21,323 nt of DNA from Planctomycetota bacterium (lineage in GTDB: Bacteria > Planctomycetota > Phycisphaerae > UBA1845). A program made the position numbers and the translations under genes. The DNA lies in the NCBI GenBank assembly GCA_024278775.1, contig JAJRSP010000192.1, forward strand, positions 1 to 21,323, read 5' to 3'. Below the pieces are notes generated by a model. It had not been told where the DNA came from, ran no database searches, and worked only from the letters and a program-made list of their open reading frames with translations. Shown piece by piece: positions 1 through 8,002 of the stretch; the stretch's first letter is position 1, and each line of letters starts with the position of its first letter.

Positions 1-1
1 A

Positions 2-787
2 CTGATCTGCTCCAATAACCTCAAGGGAATCGGCACGTCGTGCAAGATCTACGCGAACGACAACAACGAGTCCTGGCCCGTTCCGGCGTTTGATGGGACT
101 TTGACAGGCCGCATTGACTATACCGTGCGCGCCGGAAGCGGAGAGGGATCGGTGCGATCGCCCAATCGGAGGCAACTCTCGATCGGTGGACCAGGCGGGG
201 CCAGGCAACTGAGCGTCACGCGTTCGTTTTGGATGCTCGTGAGGTCTGGTGATGTAGTGCCGAACCAGTTTATCTGCCCCACGTCTGGTGATAAGCCCAA
301 GTCGGACGAGAACATTCGCGCGTACTACGACTTCTCCTCCTCCAAAGCGGTCAGTTATGGTTTCCAGGTGCCATTCGGGCCGCGCTGTGCGAGGGCCAGG
401 GATTGGTCCGACAATCGTTTCGCCGTTGCGGCAGACCGCGGACCCTACGATAACGCTACCGTGACCGTTCCGCCTTCGGAAGGCACGCTACCGGTGGCGG
501 AGGCGCTCTCGTCTTACGGCCCACCGGTGAGACAATGGCGGGACTACAACTCACCGAACCACGGCGGAGAGGGGCAGAACGTGCTCTTCGCAGACGGCCA
601 CGCTCAATTCAAGCGCACGCCGATAGTGGGAATCGACCATGACAACATCTACACGATCGCTACCGATGGAGATGGTCCGTGGGCGCTGACTTCGGGGGAG
701 TCGCCGTGGAAGCGAAGTGCCAGCCCGCGCGTCGAACCGGGCTGCTCAGAGCAATCACCCACCAAGGATTCCGTAATCTTTCCGTGA
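2..787 (+). CDS. Prepilin-type protein with H-X10-DG C-terminal motif (5' partial)
   Basis: The frame is open from the window edge, so the N-terminal methylation/TM segment is missing. The first visible residues (CSNNLKGIGTSCKIYANDNN) match the stretch that follows the prepilin helix in planctomycete type II secretion-like pseudopilins, where 'C..NL..IG......YA.DN...WP' is typical. Near the C terminus, HGGEGQNVLFADGH is the signature of the prepilin-associated H-X9-DG domain, here with ten residues between His and Asp-Gly. These proteins are very numerous in planctomycetes and are thought to be cell-surface or pseudopilus components, but their function is unknown. The TTG at 101 would also open this frame, but the homologous residues upstream of it show that it is internal. 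The closest family call is secure; the role is not. Confidence 0.8.
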   Translation: MICSNNLKGIGTSCKIYANDNNESWPVPAFDGTLTGRIDYTVRAGSGEGSVRSPNRRQLSIGGPGGARQLSVTRSFWMLVRSGDVVPNQFICPTSGDKPKSDENIRAYYDFSSSKAVSYGFQVPFGPRCARARDWSDNRFAVAADRGPYDNATVTVPPSEGTLPVAEALSSYGPPVRQWRDYNSPNHGGEGQNVLFADGHAQFKRTPIVGIDHDNIYTIATDGDGPWALTSGESPWKRSASPRVEPGCSEQSPTKDSVIFP

Positions 788-898
788 TACATGTACGCGC
801 CTGGTGCTAAATCTTGCGGAGTGTCCCATACCAACACCAAGCCGCCAATAGTGTTTTGCACCCCGACTGTTGTCTGAGGCGTCGTCATCCGCGTGGGG

Positions 899-927
899 TT
901 GGCCGCGACGGAGGAATCGGCTACGAT
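899..927 (+). promoter_or_regulatory. Candidate sigma70 promoter for the C45-type hydrolase gene
   Basis: TTGGCC (899-904) and TACGAT (922-927) are separated by 17 bases. The predicted start of transcription lies about 34 bases before the ATG at 968. This rests on motif matching only. Confidence 0.35.
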
Positions 928-967
928 TGTCCCTTATGGCTGCCCACACCACTGATAGGTCGTAAGC

Positions 968-2209
968 ATGATACACCGTAAAACGGTATTCCTCCGAAGT
1001 CAGTCGTCGATATGGGCGTTCCTGCTGTTCAGTTCGCTCGCCGCGACCTGCTTGGCCGCACCAAAAGACGTTCACGGAAAAGTCGAACAACTCGGGCCGT
1101 TCCGCGTGCTGCGGGTGTGGGGTACGCCGGCGGAGATGGGATTTGCGCACGGGTATCTGCTGGCCGACGGGATCACCGCGACGCTCAACGAAGACGCCGC
1201 CGCGATCCCGAAGCCGCAGCGGGACACCTACGACAAGGCCAAGTCAGGTATGATCCGCTTTGTGGACCTGCCCGAGCGTGCGGCCGAGGAACTCCAAGGC
1301 ATGATCCAAGGCATGGAGGCGGCCAAGGGAAGGCTGCCTCAACTCAAGGCACTCAGACGGACGATCACGCTAAACGATCTGATTCTGCGAAATGCCGGGG
1401 ACGTGCTGCGGGCGTTCGGCTGCTCGGGGTTTACGGCGTGGGGCGAAAAAACCAGCGACCTGGGCGTCGTCACCACGCGTAACTTTGATTTTCCGATTCC
1501 CGGAAAGAAAACGCTGGACGCGCAGCTCATACTCGTGCGGCAGCCGACGGGCCGTCGGCAGGTGATGACCGTCACCTGGCCGGGCTACATCGGTGCGTTC
1601 ACCGGAGTCAATGATCGCGGCGTGTGTGCGTTCATGCATGACGGCACCGGTGGCAGGATCAAAATACCCACGGGCAAGCAGGTCCCGCTCTCGTTGGTGC
1701 TGGCGGATTTGCTGGAGCGCGGCGAGCCGTCCGCCATGTTTCAAGAAACCGAGTCGGCACTGAAAAATCTGAAACACTATCCGTTCAGTTACATGGTTCG
1801 CGTGGTCACGCCGCAGGTCGGCGAGCAGAAACCCGCCCGCGTGTTTCGCCTCGACAAAAACGGACTCAGCGAAAACCCCACCGGCGCACTTTCGTGTATC
1901 ACGACGAATCACTATCTCACTCCAAACCGTAAGCCTGTCTCTGGGGCTGGCGGCTCCACTCTACAACGATATTCACGTCTGGCGGAGGTTCTCGCGAAGA
2001 CCGTCACGCCGGAATCGGCGTGGGCCGGGCTGAAGGCGGCCGCTTCGCCCTATCAGGCATTCCCCACGCTACACTCGCTGGTGGTCTACCCCGATAGGAA
2101 AAAAATCGACTTCGCCTTCGCCAAGTGGACGCACGGGCAAGTCGAAGCGGCGTCGATGTCCTCGCCGACAACGATATCCTTTGACCAGTTGTTCGTATCT
2201 CCCAACTGA
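968..2209 (+). CDS. Exported C45-family (acyl-CoA:6-APA acyltransferase-like) Ntn hydrolase
   Basis: 413 residues. An N-terminal signal peptide (hydrophobic about 13-30, AxA-like end before APKD) sends it out of the cytoplasm. The body looks like the C45 / phospholipase B-like Ntn-hydrolase group: an N-terminal region with 'GTPAEMGFAHGYLLA', then FGCSGFTAWG with the candidate nucleophile Cys152, followed by the conserved 'VTTRNFDFP' strand and later CITTNHY (310-316). In this family the chain is cut before the Cys, which becomes the N-terminal nucleophile for amide or ester hydrolysis or acyl transfer. The substrate cannot be read from sequence. The ATG at 968 has only a weak upstream AGG. 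The gene stands alone; the next gene downstream has its own promoter. The fold call is fairly sure, the substrate unknown. Confidence 0.75.
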   Translation: MIHRKTVFLRSQSSIWAFLLFSSLAATCLAAPKDVHGKVEQLGPFRVLRVWGTPAEMGFAHGYLLADGITATLNEDAAAIPKPQRDTYDKAKSGMIRFVDLPERAAEELQGMIQGMEAAKGRLPQLKALRRTITLNDLILRNAGDVLRAFGCSGFTAWGEKTSDLGVVTTRNFDFPIPGKKTLDAQLILVRQPTGRRQVMTVTWPGYIGAFTGVNDRGVCAFMHDGTGGRIKIPTGKQVPLSLVLADLLERGEPSAMFQETESALKNLKHYPFSYMVRVVTPQVGEQKPARVFRLDKNGLSENPTGALSCITTNHYLTPNRKPVSGAGGSTLQRYSRLAEVLAKTVTPESAWAGLKAAASPYQAFPTLHSLVVYPDRKKIDFAFAKWTHGQVEAASMSSPTTISFDQLFVSPN

Positions 2210-2291
2210 AACGGTGGATTCGGTTGGGGCTCCAGGAGGCTCCCCGCCAGGGAACGTGACCGGCACCGCCACAACAAGCCCTGACCATGTT

Positions 2292-2319
2292 TTGACGCTC
2301 CCCCATTTCTCACTATGAT
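2292..2319 (+). promoter_or_regulatory. Strong sigma70-like promoter for gcdH-E1 operon
   Basis: TTGACG (2292-2297), a 16-base spacer, then TATGAT (2314-2319). Both boxes are close to consensus. Transcription would start near 2326, leaving a leader of about 55-70 bases. Confidence 0.55.
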
Positions 2320-2378
2320 CCGGGTGTGGCTGGTCGATCCGAGGATCGAGGGCCGTACAGGCGGTTTTACTGGCATTT

Positions 2379-3557
2379 GTGGGAGATGTGACTGTGCCGG
2401 ATTGCACGACACCGGATTTTTACAACATTGATTCTCTGCTCACGGATGACGAGCGACAGGTCCGCGACGCGGTGGCTCGCTTCGTCGACGACCGAGTCAT
2501 ACCCATCATCGGCGAGTGCTTCGAGCACGAAAAGTTTCCGATGGACCTCATCCCGGCGATGGCCGAGCTTGGGTTGTTCGGACCGACGTTTCAGGACTAC
2601 GACTGTGCGGGGCTCAACAACGTCTGCTACGGGCTCATCATGCAAGAGCTGGAACGCGGTGACAGCGGGGTACGTAGCTTCGCTTCCGTGCAGAGCGGGC
2701 TGTGTATGTACCCGATTCATGCCTACGGCTCCGACGAACAGAAACAGCAATGGCTCCCGGCGATGGCCAAGGCCGAGCGAATCGGCTGCTTCGGACTCAC
2801 CGAGCCGGACGGCGGAAGCGATCCCGGCGTGATGAAAACCACCGCCGTCAAGAAAGGCGGCGACTGGGTGCTCAATGGTGCCAAGATGTGGATCACCAAC
2901 GGATCCATCGCCGACGTCGCCATCGTATGGGCCGGCACTGACGACGGCATACTCGGTTTCCTCGTAGAAAAAGGCACGCCCGGCTACACCACGCGCGACA
3001 TCCCGCACAAGTTTTCGCTTCGGGCGTCCATCACGAGCGAGTTGTTTTTCGATAACTGCAAAATCCCCGCAGACAATCAGCTACCCAAGGCTAAGGGGCT
3101 CGGCGGTCCGCTCGGATGTCTCACGCAGGCGCGGTACGGCATCGCCTGGGGTGCGATCGGGGCGGCTATGGCTTGCTATCGGGAGGCGCTGGCGTTTTGC
3201 AAGGAGCGCGTTTTGTTTAGCGAACCGCTGATCCACAAGCAGCAAATCCAGGTTCGGCTGGCCGACATGGCTAGGCGCATCACTACCGGTCAACTTCTTG
3301 CCCTGCAACTCGGCTGGCTCAAGGACAAGGGCGAGATGCACCACACGCAGGTGTCACTTGCCAAGTGGAACAACGTGCGGCTCGGGCTGGACATCGCACG
3401 AGACGCGCGAGACATCCTCGGTGCAGGCGGCATCAGCATCGAATGCAGCCCGATCCGCCACGCGATGAATCTTGAGAGCGTCATCACCTACGAAGGCACC
3501 GAAACGATCCATCAGCTTATCGTCGGACGAGAAATCACCGGGCACGCGGCGTTTTAG
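2379..3557 (+). CDS. gcdH: Glutaryl-CoA dehydrogenase
   Basis: FAD enzyme of the acyl-CoA dehydrogenase family that oxidises and decarboxylates glutaryl-CoA to crotonyl-CoA (lysine, tryptophan, glutarate and some aromatic breakdown). It reads very close to human GCDH throughout: FGLTEPDGGSDP (from 138) at the FAD/substrate site, KMWITNG, QARYGIAWGAIGA, and TYEGTETIHQ, where Glu372 is the catalytic base. Arg99 in DSGVRSFASVQSGL is the residue equivalent to the human Arg that binds the free carboxylate of glutaryl-CoA, which favours this substrate over simple acyl-CoAs. Length of 392 is normal. Start codons are GTG: 2379 gives the longest form, but GTG 2394 has GGGAG eight bases upstream and may be the real one. 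The stop codon touches the next ATG, so the downstream E1 gene is probably translationally coupled. Confidence 0.9.
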   Translation: MGDVTVPDCTTPDFYNIDSLLTDDERQVRDAVARFVDDRVIPIIGECFEHEKFPMDLIPAMAELGLFGPTFQDYDCAGLNNVCYGLIMQELERGDSGVRSFASVQSGLCMYPIHAYGSDEQKQQWLPAMAKAERIGCFGLTEPDGGSDPGVMKTTAVKKGGDWVLNGAKMWITNGSIADVAIVWAGTDDGILGFLVEKGTPGYTTRDIPHKFSLRASITSELFFDNCKIPADNQLPKAKGLGGPLGCLTQARYGIAWGAIGAAMACYREALAFCKERVLFSEPLIHKQQIQVRLADMARRITTGQLLALQLGWLKDKGEMHHTQVSLAKWNNVRLGLDIARDARDILGAGGISIECSPIRHAMNLESVITYEGTETIHQLIVGREITGHAAF

Positions 3558-5930
3558 ATGGCGCAGGGCAGTCGTTACAATCTCAATCGTGCGCAGGTGG
3601 TGGACGAAAATTTTGTCGGGTTTGTGAGAGGACTTGACGGCTCTTCGGCTACCGGCGCGCCGGGAGAAGCCGACCCGCCGATTGGGCCACACGGCACGCT
3701 CCGCGCTAGCGATCTTCTTCAGCTTTTTGAATCGCAAATCCTCACGCGCCACCAGGATTTGGAGGCGCGCCGGATGCGCGCCCGGAACGAGGGGTTCTAC
3801 ACGATCGGTAGTGCGGGGCATGAAGGCAACGCGGTCGTGGGTCGGCTGACCCGCCACACGGACCTGGCCTTTCTCCATTACCGATCCGGCGCGTTCATGG
3901 CCGAGCGCGCCAGGCAGGTTGCCGGCGTGGACTTTCTTCGCGATACCATGCTCGCGTACGCGGCCAGCAGAAAAGACCCGATTTCCGGCGGTCGGCACAA
4001 GGTCTGGGGCAGCGTCCGGCTCAACGTTCCGCCGCAGACTTCCACGATCGCCAGCCACCTGCCCAAGGCTGTCGGTGCCGCGCTGACGCTCCCGCGACTT
4101 CGTCGGCTCGGCGTCGAACCGCGCTTTCCGATTGACTCGATCATCGTGTGCAGCTTCGGCGATGCCTCGTCGAATCACGCCTCGGCACAGACGGCGTTCA
4201 ACGCGGCCGCCCACGCCGCCTTCCAGCGATTGCCCGTGCCACTGCTTTTCGTGTGTGAGGACAACGGGATCGGTATCAGCGTGGATACGCCGCTCGGCTG
4301 GATCGAATCGAACTTCGCCCACCGACCGGGCCTCGCCTACTCCCAGGGTAACGGGCTTGATCTCATCGACGCCGCTCGCGCGACGGCGCTCGCGGTGAAT
4401 CACTGCCGGGCCAGACGCACACCGGTTTTTCTACACCTGCGCACGGTGCGCTTGCTCGGGCATGCCGGCTCCGACGCAGAGACCGAATACCACAGTTGGA
4501 CCGACATAGAGGCGGCCGAAGCGAGAGACCCGCTACTGGCGTCGGCGCGATTGGTGGTCGAGCACGGCCTGATGTCGAGCGATGAAGTGCTTGCACTTTA
4601 TGAAGCCACGCGACAGCGCGTGCGGGAGGCGAGCGCACACGCGGCCCGCATGCCAAAGCTCACCACTGCGGATATGATTCTCAAGACGCTAGCGCCGTCG
4701 TCACCGCGTGCCGTGGCGACGGAAGCAAAGCGCACCGCCCCCGAGGAAGCCAGACAGGCCACGTTCGGCGGCGTCGAAAAGCTACCCGAACGCGGTGCCC
4801 CGCGACACATGGCCGCCCTCATCAATCTGGGGCTGCATGACCTACTCACGAAGTATCCCGAGTCGATCGTATTCGGCGAGGACGTCGCGAAAAAGGGCGG
4901 CGTGTATCACGTCACCACCGGTCTAACGGGCAAGTTCGGCGTGGGCCGTGTGTTCAACACGATCCTGGACGAGACGACGATCCTCGGGCTGGCCATCGGG
5001 GCCGGACATCTCGGCGCGCTGCCCATTCCGGAGATCCAATACCTCGCCTACTACCACAACGCGGAGGATCAGATTCGCGGCGAGGCGTGCTCGTTGCAGT
5101 TCTTCTCTAACGATCAATACCGCAACCCGATGGTAATCCGCATCGCGGGCTGGGCCTATCAAAAGGGTTTCGGCGGTCATTTCCACAACGACAACAGCAT
5201 CGCCGCGCTGCGCGATGTGCCGGGGCTGGTGATCGCCTCACCCGCGCGCGGCGACGACGCGGTGAAGATGATGCGCACCTGCCTGGCGATGGCCAAGACC
5301 AACGGGCGCGTCGTCGCGTTCATCGAGCCGATCGCGCTGTACATGACCAAGGATCTGTACGAGCCGAAAGACAAAAAGTGGTCGTTTGCGTATCCCGCAC
5401 CGGATCAGGCGATCCCACTCGGTGCCGGTCGCGTGTACGATAAAAGCGCCCACGACCTCACGATCCTCACCTTTGCCAACGGCGCTTACATGTCGCTTCG
5501 CGCAGCGAAGACGCTGCGGGAGAAGCACGGTATCGCGGCCCGCGTGGTCGATCTGCGCTGGCTGAATCCGCTCAACGAAGACTTCATCGTCAAAGAGGCG
5601 CAGGCGTCGGCCGCGACGTTGGTCGTGGACGAAGGTCGGCGCACCGGCGGCGTGGGGGAAGCGATTCTGGCGGTGTTGCAGGAACGATGCGGCGGCGGGG
5701 TCCGCGCGGCCCGTCTCACTGCCCACGACACGTACATTCCACTCGGGGCCGCCGCCAACCTGGTACTCCCGACGGAAGAAAACATCCTCCGCGACGCGCT
5801 CGCATTGGTCGGTCGGGCGCGCCGCGTAACCAACACGAAACCAAGAACCAAAATGATGTCCGCTAAGAGAACATTGCGACCGGTTAGAAAGAAGCCCGCC
5901 AAGGCGCGCACAAAGAAAACAACGAGGTAA
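3558..5930 (+). CDS. Fused E1 alpha-beta of a branched-chain-type 2-oxoacid dehydrogenase
   Basis: 790 residues combine both E1 chains of a thiamine diphosphate 2-oxoacid dehydrogenase. Residues about 40-390 are the alpha part: GHEGNAV, and a TPP/Mg motif reading GDA (201-203) with Asn236 in CEDNGIGIS. GDA replaces the usual GDG, as in other fused E1 proteins. A linker leads to the beta part (about 415-750) with FGEDV (Glu441), the GVGRVFNT segment, EIQYLAYYHNAEDQ and the C-terminal 'VVDEGRRTGGVGEAI'. The last 39 residues form a Lys/Arg-rich tail (17 of 39 basic). E1 decarboxylates a 2-oxoacid and passes the acyl group to a lipoylated E2; no E2 or E3 gene is in the window. The zero-spacing junction with gcdH suggests the product feeds that enzyme, perhaps glutaryl-CoA from 2-oxoadipate, but branched-chain substrates are the family default. 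Confidence 0.85.
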   Translation: MAQGSRYNLNRAQVVDENFVGFVRGLDGSSATGAPGEADPPIGPHGTLRASDLLQLFESQILTRHQDLEARRMRARNEGFYTIGSAGHEGNAVVGRLTRHTDLAFLHYRSGAFMAERARQVAGVDFLRDTMLAYAASRKDPISGGRHKVWGSVRLNVPPQTSTIASHLPKAVGAALTLPRLRRLGVEPRFPIDSIIVCSFGDASSNHASAQTAFNAAAHAAFQRLPVPLLFVCEDNGIGISVDTPLGWIESNFAHRPGLAYSQGNGLDLIDAARATALAVNHCRARRTPVFLHLRTVRLLGHAGSDAETEYHSWTDIEAAEARDPLLASARLVVEHGLMSSDEVLALYEATRQRVREASAHAARMPKLTTADMILKTLAPSSPRAVATEAKRTAPEEARQATFGGVEKLPERGAPRHMAALINLGLHDLLTKYPESIVFGEDVAKKGGVYHVTTGLTGKFGVGRVFNTILDETTILGLAIGAGHLGALPIPEIQYLAYYHNAEDQIRGEACSLQFFSNDQYRNPMVIRIAGWAYQKGFGGHFHNDNSIAALRDVPGLVIASPARGDDAVKMMRTCLAMAKTNGRVVAFIEPIALYMTKDLYEPKDKKWSFAYPAPDQAIPLGAGRVYDKSAHDLTILTFANGAYMSLRAAKTLREKHGIAARVVDLRWLNPLNEDFIVKEAQASAATLVVDEGRRTGGVGEAILAVLQERCGGGVRAARLTAHDTYIPLGAAANLVLPTEENILRDALALVGRARRVTNTKPRTKMMSAKRTLRPVRKKPAKARTKKTTR

Positions 5931-5946
5931 GCCCGGAAGCACCTCG
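5923..5946 (+). terminator. Possible hairpin at the end of the E1 gene
   Basis: CGAGGT (5923-5928) and ACCTCG (5941-5946) form a perfect six-base inverted repeat spanning the stop codon, with a 12-base loop. No T-run follows, so it may be only a 3'-end stabilising structure. Confidence 0.3.
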
Positions 5947-5988
5947 CAGCATCCAAGAATGAATAATCCCGGAAAAGGTTCGTTTCTC

Positions 5989-6017
5989 TTGATTCGAGAA
6001 GATCGCTCAAGTAGGAT
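5989..6017 (+). promoter_or_regulatory. Candidate sigma70 promoter for the feo operon
   Basis: TTGATT (5989-5994), a 17-base spacer, TAGGAT (6012-6017). Start of transcription would be near 6024, giving a leader of about 125 bases before the DtxR/FeoA gene. CTTGA (5988-5992) and TCAAG (6007-6011) are inverted copies that flank the spacer and could be part of an operator. This is seen by eye only. Confidence 0.45.
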
Positions 6018-6149
6018 GCCCGGTTGAAGTTTACCCGATGAGTTGAGAAAAGGTCGGCTGGGTTCGCGGGCCACGTAGGGTCGTTTGGCTAAGACGCCCA
6101 GTCGAGATCCGACGACCAAGATGGATCGCTCGGAACCCGTTCGGAGATC

Positions 6150-7175
6150 ATGACACCGACATTGTCAGTCATACTTGCCGCCCTTTGCGGCTCGGCCCTG
6201 CTGATTTTGCTCCTCTGGCACCGCCGCAATCAAACGAAACGAACGCATCGACTCGACGATGCGCTCAAGGTGATCTTGACCGCTGACTTGGAAAACCGTG
6301 TCCTCGGATCAGAGGGGCTGGCCGGTTTTCTTGGTATCGGGTTCGACAAGACCTTGCGTCTGATTGAACAACTGTGCGATTCCGGTCTGGTCCGTTGGAA
6401 GTCCGACGGACTCGAGCTCACGACTACCGGACGCCAGACCGCCCTTCGTGTGCTGCGCGCCCACCGGCTGACGGAACGGTTCCTCGTGGATGAGGCGCGT
6501 ATGTCGATCGAACGTGTCCATCGCGAGGCCGACCGTACCGAGCACCAGATGACCGAGGCTCAACTCGCGGAGCTGAACGAGCAACTCGGGCATCCCGACT
6601 GGGATCCCCACGGTGATCCAATCCCGGATGCCCACGGCGATGTCGCCCACGTGGACCGTCACGCGCTGGACACGTGGCCGCTCCAACGTCAAGCCGTCAT
6701 CATACACGTAGAGGACGAGCCGCCGAACGCCTTACGCCGCCTGCTTGCGAAGGGCCTGCACCCCGGCACGGTGCTGGAGATTCTATCCCGGAACGAAGAC
6801 ACGCTCACCGTCGAGGTCGCCTCAGAAGCGGTTGAGCTCTCGGCGGCGTTGGCTGCGCAGGTGCATGTGGGTCCGTGCGATGTCGACGTGGCCACAACGA
6901 AGCACGCACACCTCTACCTGACGGAACTCGAAAGCGGCAGTCGCGCACGCATCGTGAGTCTCGATGCCGCCTGCCGGGGCTTCACACGCCGCAGACTTTT
7001 GGATCTCGGCATCACACCGGGCGCACTCGTCCAGGTGGAAATGGCCAATGCCGGCGGGTCGGCGCGCGTCTACAGGATTCGCGACACGTTGATCGCACTT
7101 CGCCGCGAGCAAGCCGGTCAAGTGATTATCCAAAAGGAACCGCTCACAGAAACGATGGAGTACTCCGTACCATGA
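6150..7175 (+). CDS. Membrane-anchored DtxR-type regulator fused to FeoA domain
   Basis: 341 residues. A single TM helix (about 4-23, followed by HRRNQTKR) anchors the protein with the rest in the cytoplasm. Residues about 34-100 look like the DtxR/MntR winged helix, and 101-160 like its dimerisation/metal domain. The metal ligand pattern is readable: His105, Glu109, His124, then Asp128, Glu131, His132, aligning with DtxR His79, Glu83, His98, Cys102, Glu105, His106. Cys102 is therefore replaced by Asp. An SH3-like segment (about 175-245) and a true FeoA domain (about 252-327, with RRLLDLGITPGALV and YRIRDTLIALRR) follow. FeoA is the small partner of the FeoB iron transporter. GGAG lies just before the ATG, and the stop overlaps the FeoB GTPase start (ATGA). 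It is probably an iron or manganese sensor acting on, or with, this transporter; whether it still binds DNA is open. Confidence 0.82.
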   Translation: MTPTLSVILAALCGSALLILLLWHRRNQTKRTHRLDDALKVILTADLENRVLGSEGLAGFLGIGFDKTLRLIEQLCDSGLVRWKSDGLELTTTGRQTALRVLRAHRLTERFLVDEARMSIERVHREADRTEHQMTEAQLAELNEQLGHPDWDPHGDPIPDAHGDVAHVDRHALDTWPLQRQAVIIHVEDEPPNALRRLLAKGLHPGTVLEILSRNEDTLTVEVASEAVELSAALAAQVHVGPCDVDVATTKHAHLYLTELESGSRARIVSLDAACRGFTRRRLLDLGITPGALVQVEMANAGGSARVYRIRDTLIALRREQAGQVIIQKEPLTETMEYSVP

Positions 7176-8002
7176 GTCACGCATGTGGAACTTCTTGTGA
7201 AGGCTGTGGCGACCAGAGGATCAGCCTCGGATTCGATACGCGAGATCACAAACATGTGATTGCGCTGGCTGGTAATCCGAACACCGGTAAGTCCACGGTG
7301 TTCAATGCGCTGACGGGGCTTCGCCAACACACCGGCAACTGGCCCGGAAAAACAGTGACGCGTGCGGAAGGCGCGTTCTCGGTTCAGGGCGTGCGATACA
7401 AACTGGTTGACCTTCCGGGTACCTACTCGCTGCTCTCGGCATCGAGCGACGAGCAGGTGGCAAGAGATTTCCTTTTGTTTTCACGGCCGGACTGCGTCGT
7501 GGTGGTCGTGGACGCGACCGCTTTGGAACGCAACCTGAATCTCGTGTTTCAGGTGATGGATATCACCCCGAAAACCGTGGTGTGCGTCAACCTGATGGAT
7601 GAGGCTCGGCGTAAGGGAATTGCGGTGGATCTCGACCTTCTCTCGGAGCGCCTCGGTGTGCCCGTCGTGGGGACCGCCGCACGGCGCGGCACGGGCGTGT
7701 CGCACCTGATCGAGGTGGTGGCCGACGTGGTCAACGGTCGCGTGGTCTCTCATCCCCATGTCGTGCCCACACCGGAAGCCCTCAAAAAGGAAGTGGATGC
7801 CGTCGTACCCCTCGTCCTGGCCCTCGCGCCGGACCTGCCCAATGCGCGGTGGGTCGCCTACCGCCTGATCGAAGGAGACCACCGCGTTCGTGAGGCGCTT
7901 CGATCCGGCGAACTGGCGGAGTTGGCCAAACAGACCAAGTCGATCCGCGATCGCGGAACAAAACGTCTCCCGATCGCCGATGTCCTCGGGAAGGCGTCAT
8001 GA
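7172..8002 (+). CDS. feoB-N: FeoB GTPase (G domain) as a separate protein
   Basis: 276 residues corresponding to only the cytoplasmic N-terminal third of FeoB. The start is the ATG at 7172, which overlaps the upstream stop as ATGA. G motifs are complete: G1 GNPNTGKS (34-41), the GNWPGKTV switch (55-62), G3 DLPG (80-83), G4 NLMD (140-143) and a G5-like GTAARRGTG. The helical guanine-nucleotide-dissociation-inhibitor region runs to the C terminus. The extreme N terminus has a Cys-X3-Cys-X2-Cys cluster (Cys5, Cys9, Cys12), absent from E. coli FeoB, which might bind iron or an Fe-S cluster. GTP binding and hydrolysis would gate the permease made by the next gene, whose ATG again overlaps this stop as ATGA. 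Longer open reading upstream of 7172 lies inside the DtxR/FeoA gene in another frame and is not real. Confidence 0.88.
   Translation: MSHACGTSCEGCGDQRISLGFDTRDHKHVIALAGNPNTGKSTVFNALTGLRQHTGNWPGKTVTRAEGAFSVQGVRYKLVDLPGTYSLLSASSDEQVARDFLLFSRPDCVVVVVDATALERNLNLVFQVMDITPKTVVCVNLMDEARRKGIAVDLDLLSERLGVPVVGTAARRGTGVSHLIEVVADVVNGRVVSHPHVVPTPEALKKEVDAVVPLVLALAPDLPNARWVAYRLIEGDHRVREALRSGELAELAKQTKSIRDRGTKRLPIADVLGKAS

Noticed and set aside
649..1150. Minus-strand frames between the prepilin gene and the C45 hydrolase
   Set aside because: They overlap the ends of both genes and have no recognised features.
2230..2262. GGGG...CCCC pairing as a terminator for the C45 gene
   Set aside because: The best fold needs a bulge and a very short loop, and no T-run follows.
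3354..4403. Long open frame on the minus strand opposite gcdH and E1
   Set aside because: It lies across two well-supported genes and its product is Arg-rich without domains; an effect of high G+C.
5238..6119. 293-codon open frame on the minus strand opposite E1
   Set aside because: Antisense to conserved E1-beta sequence; no family resemblance.
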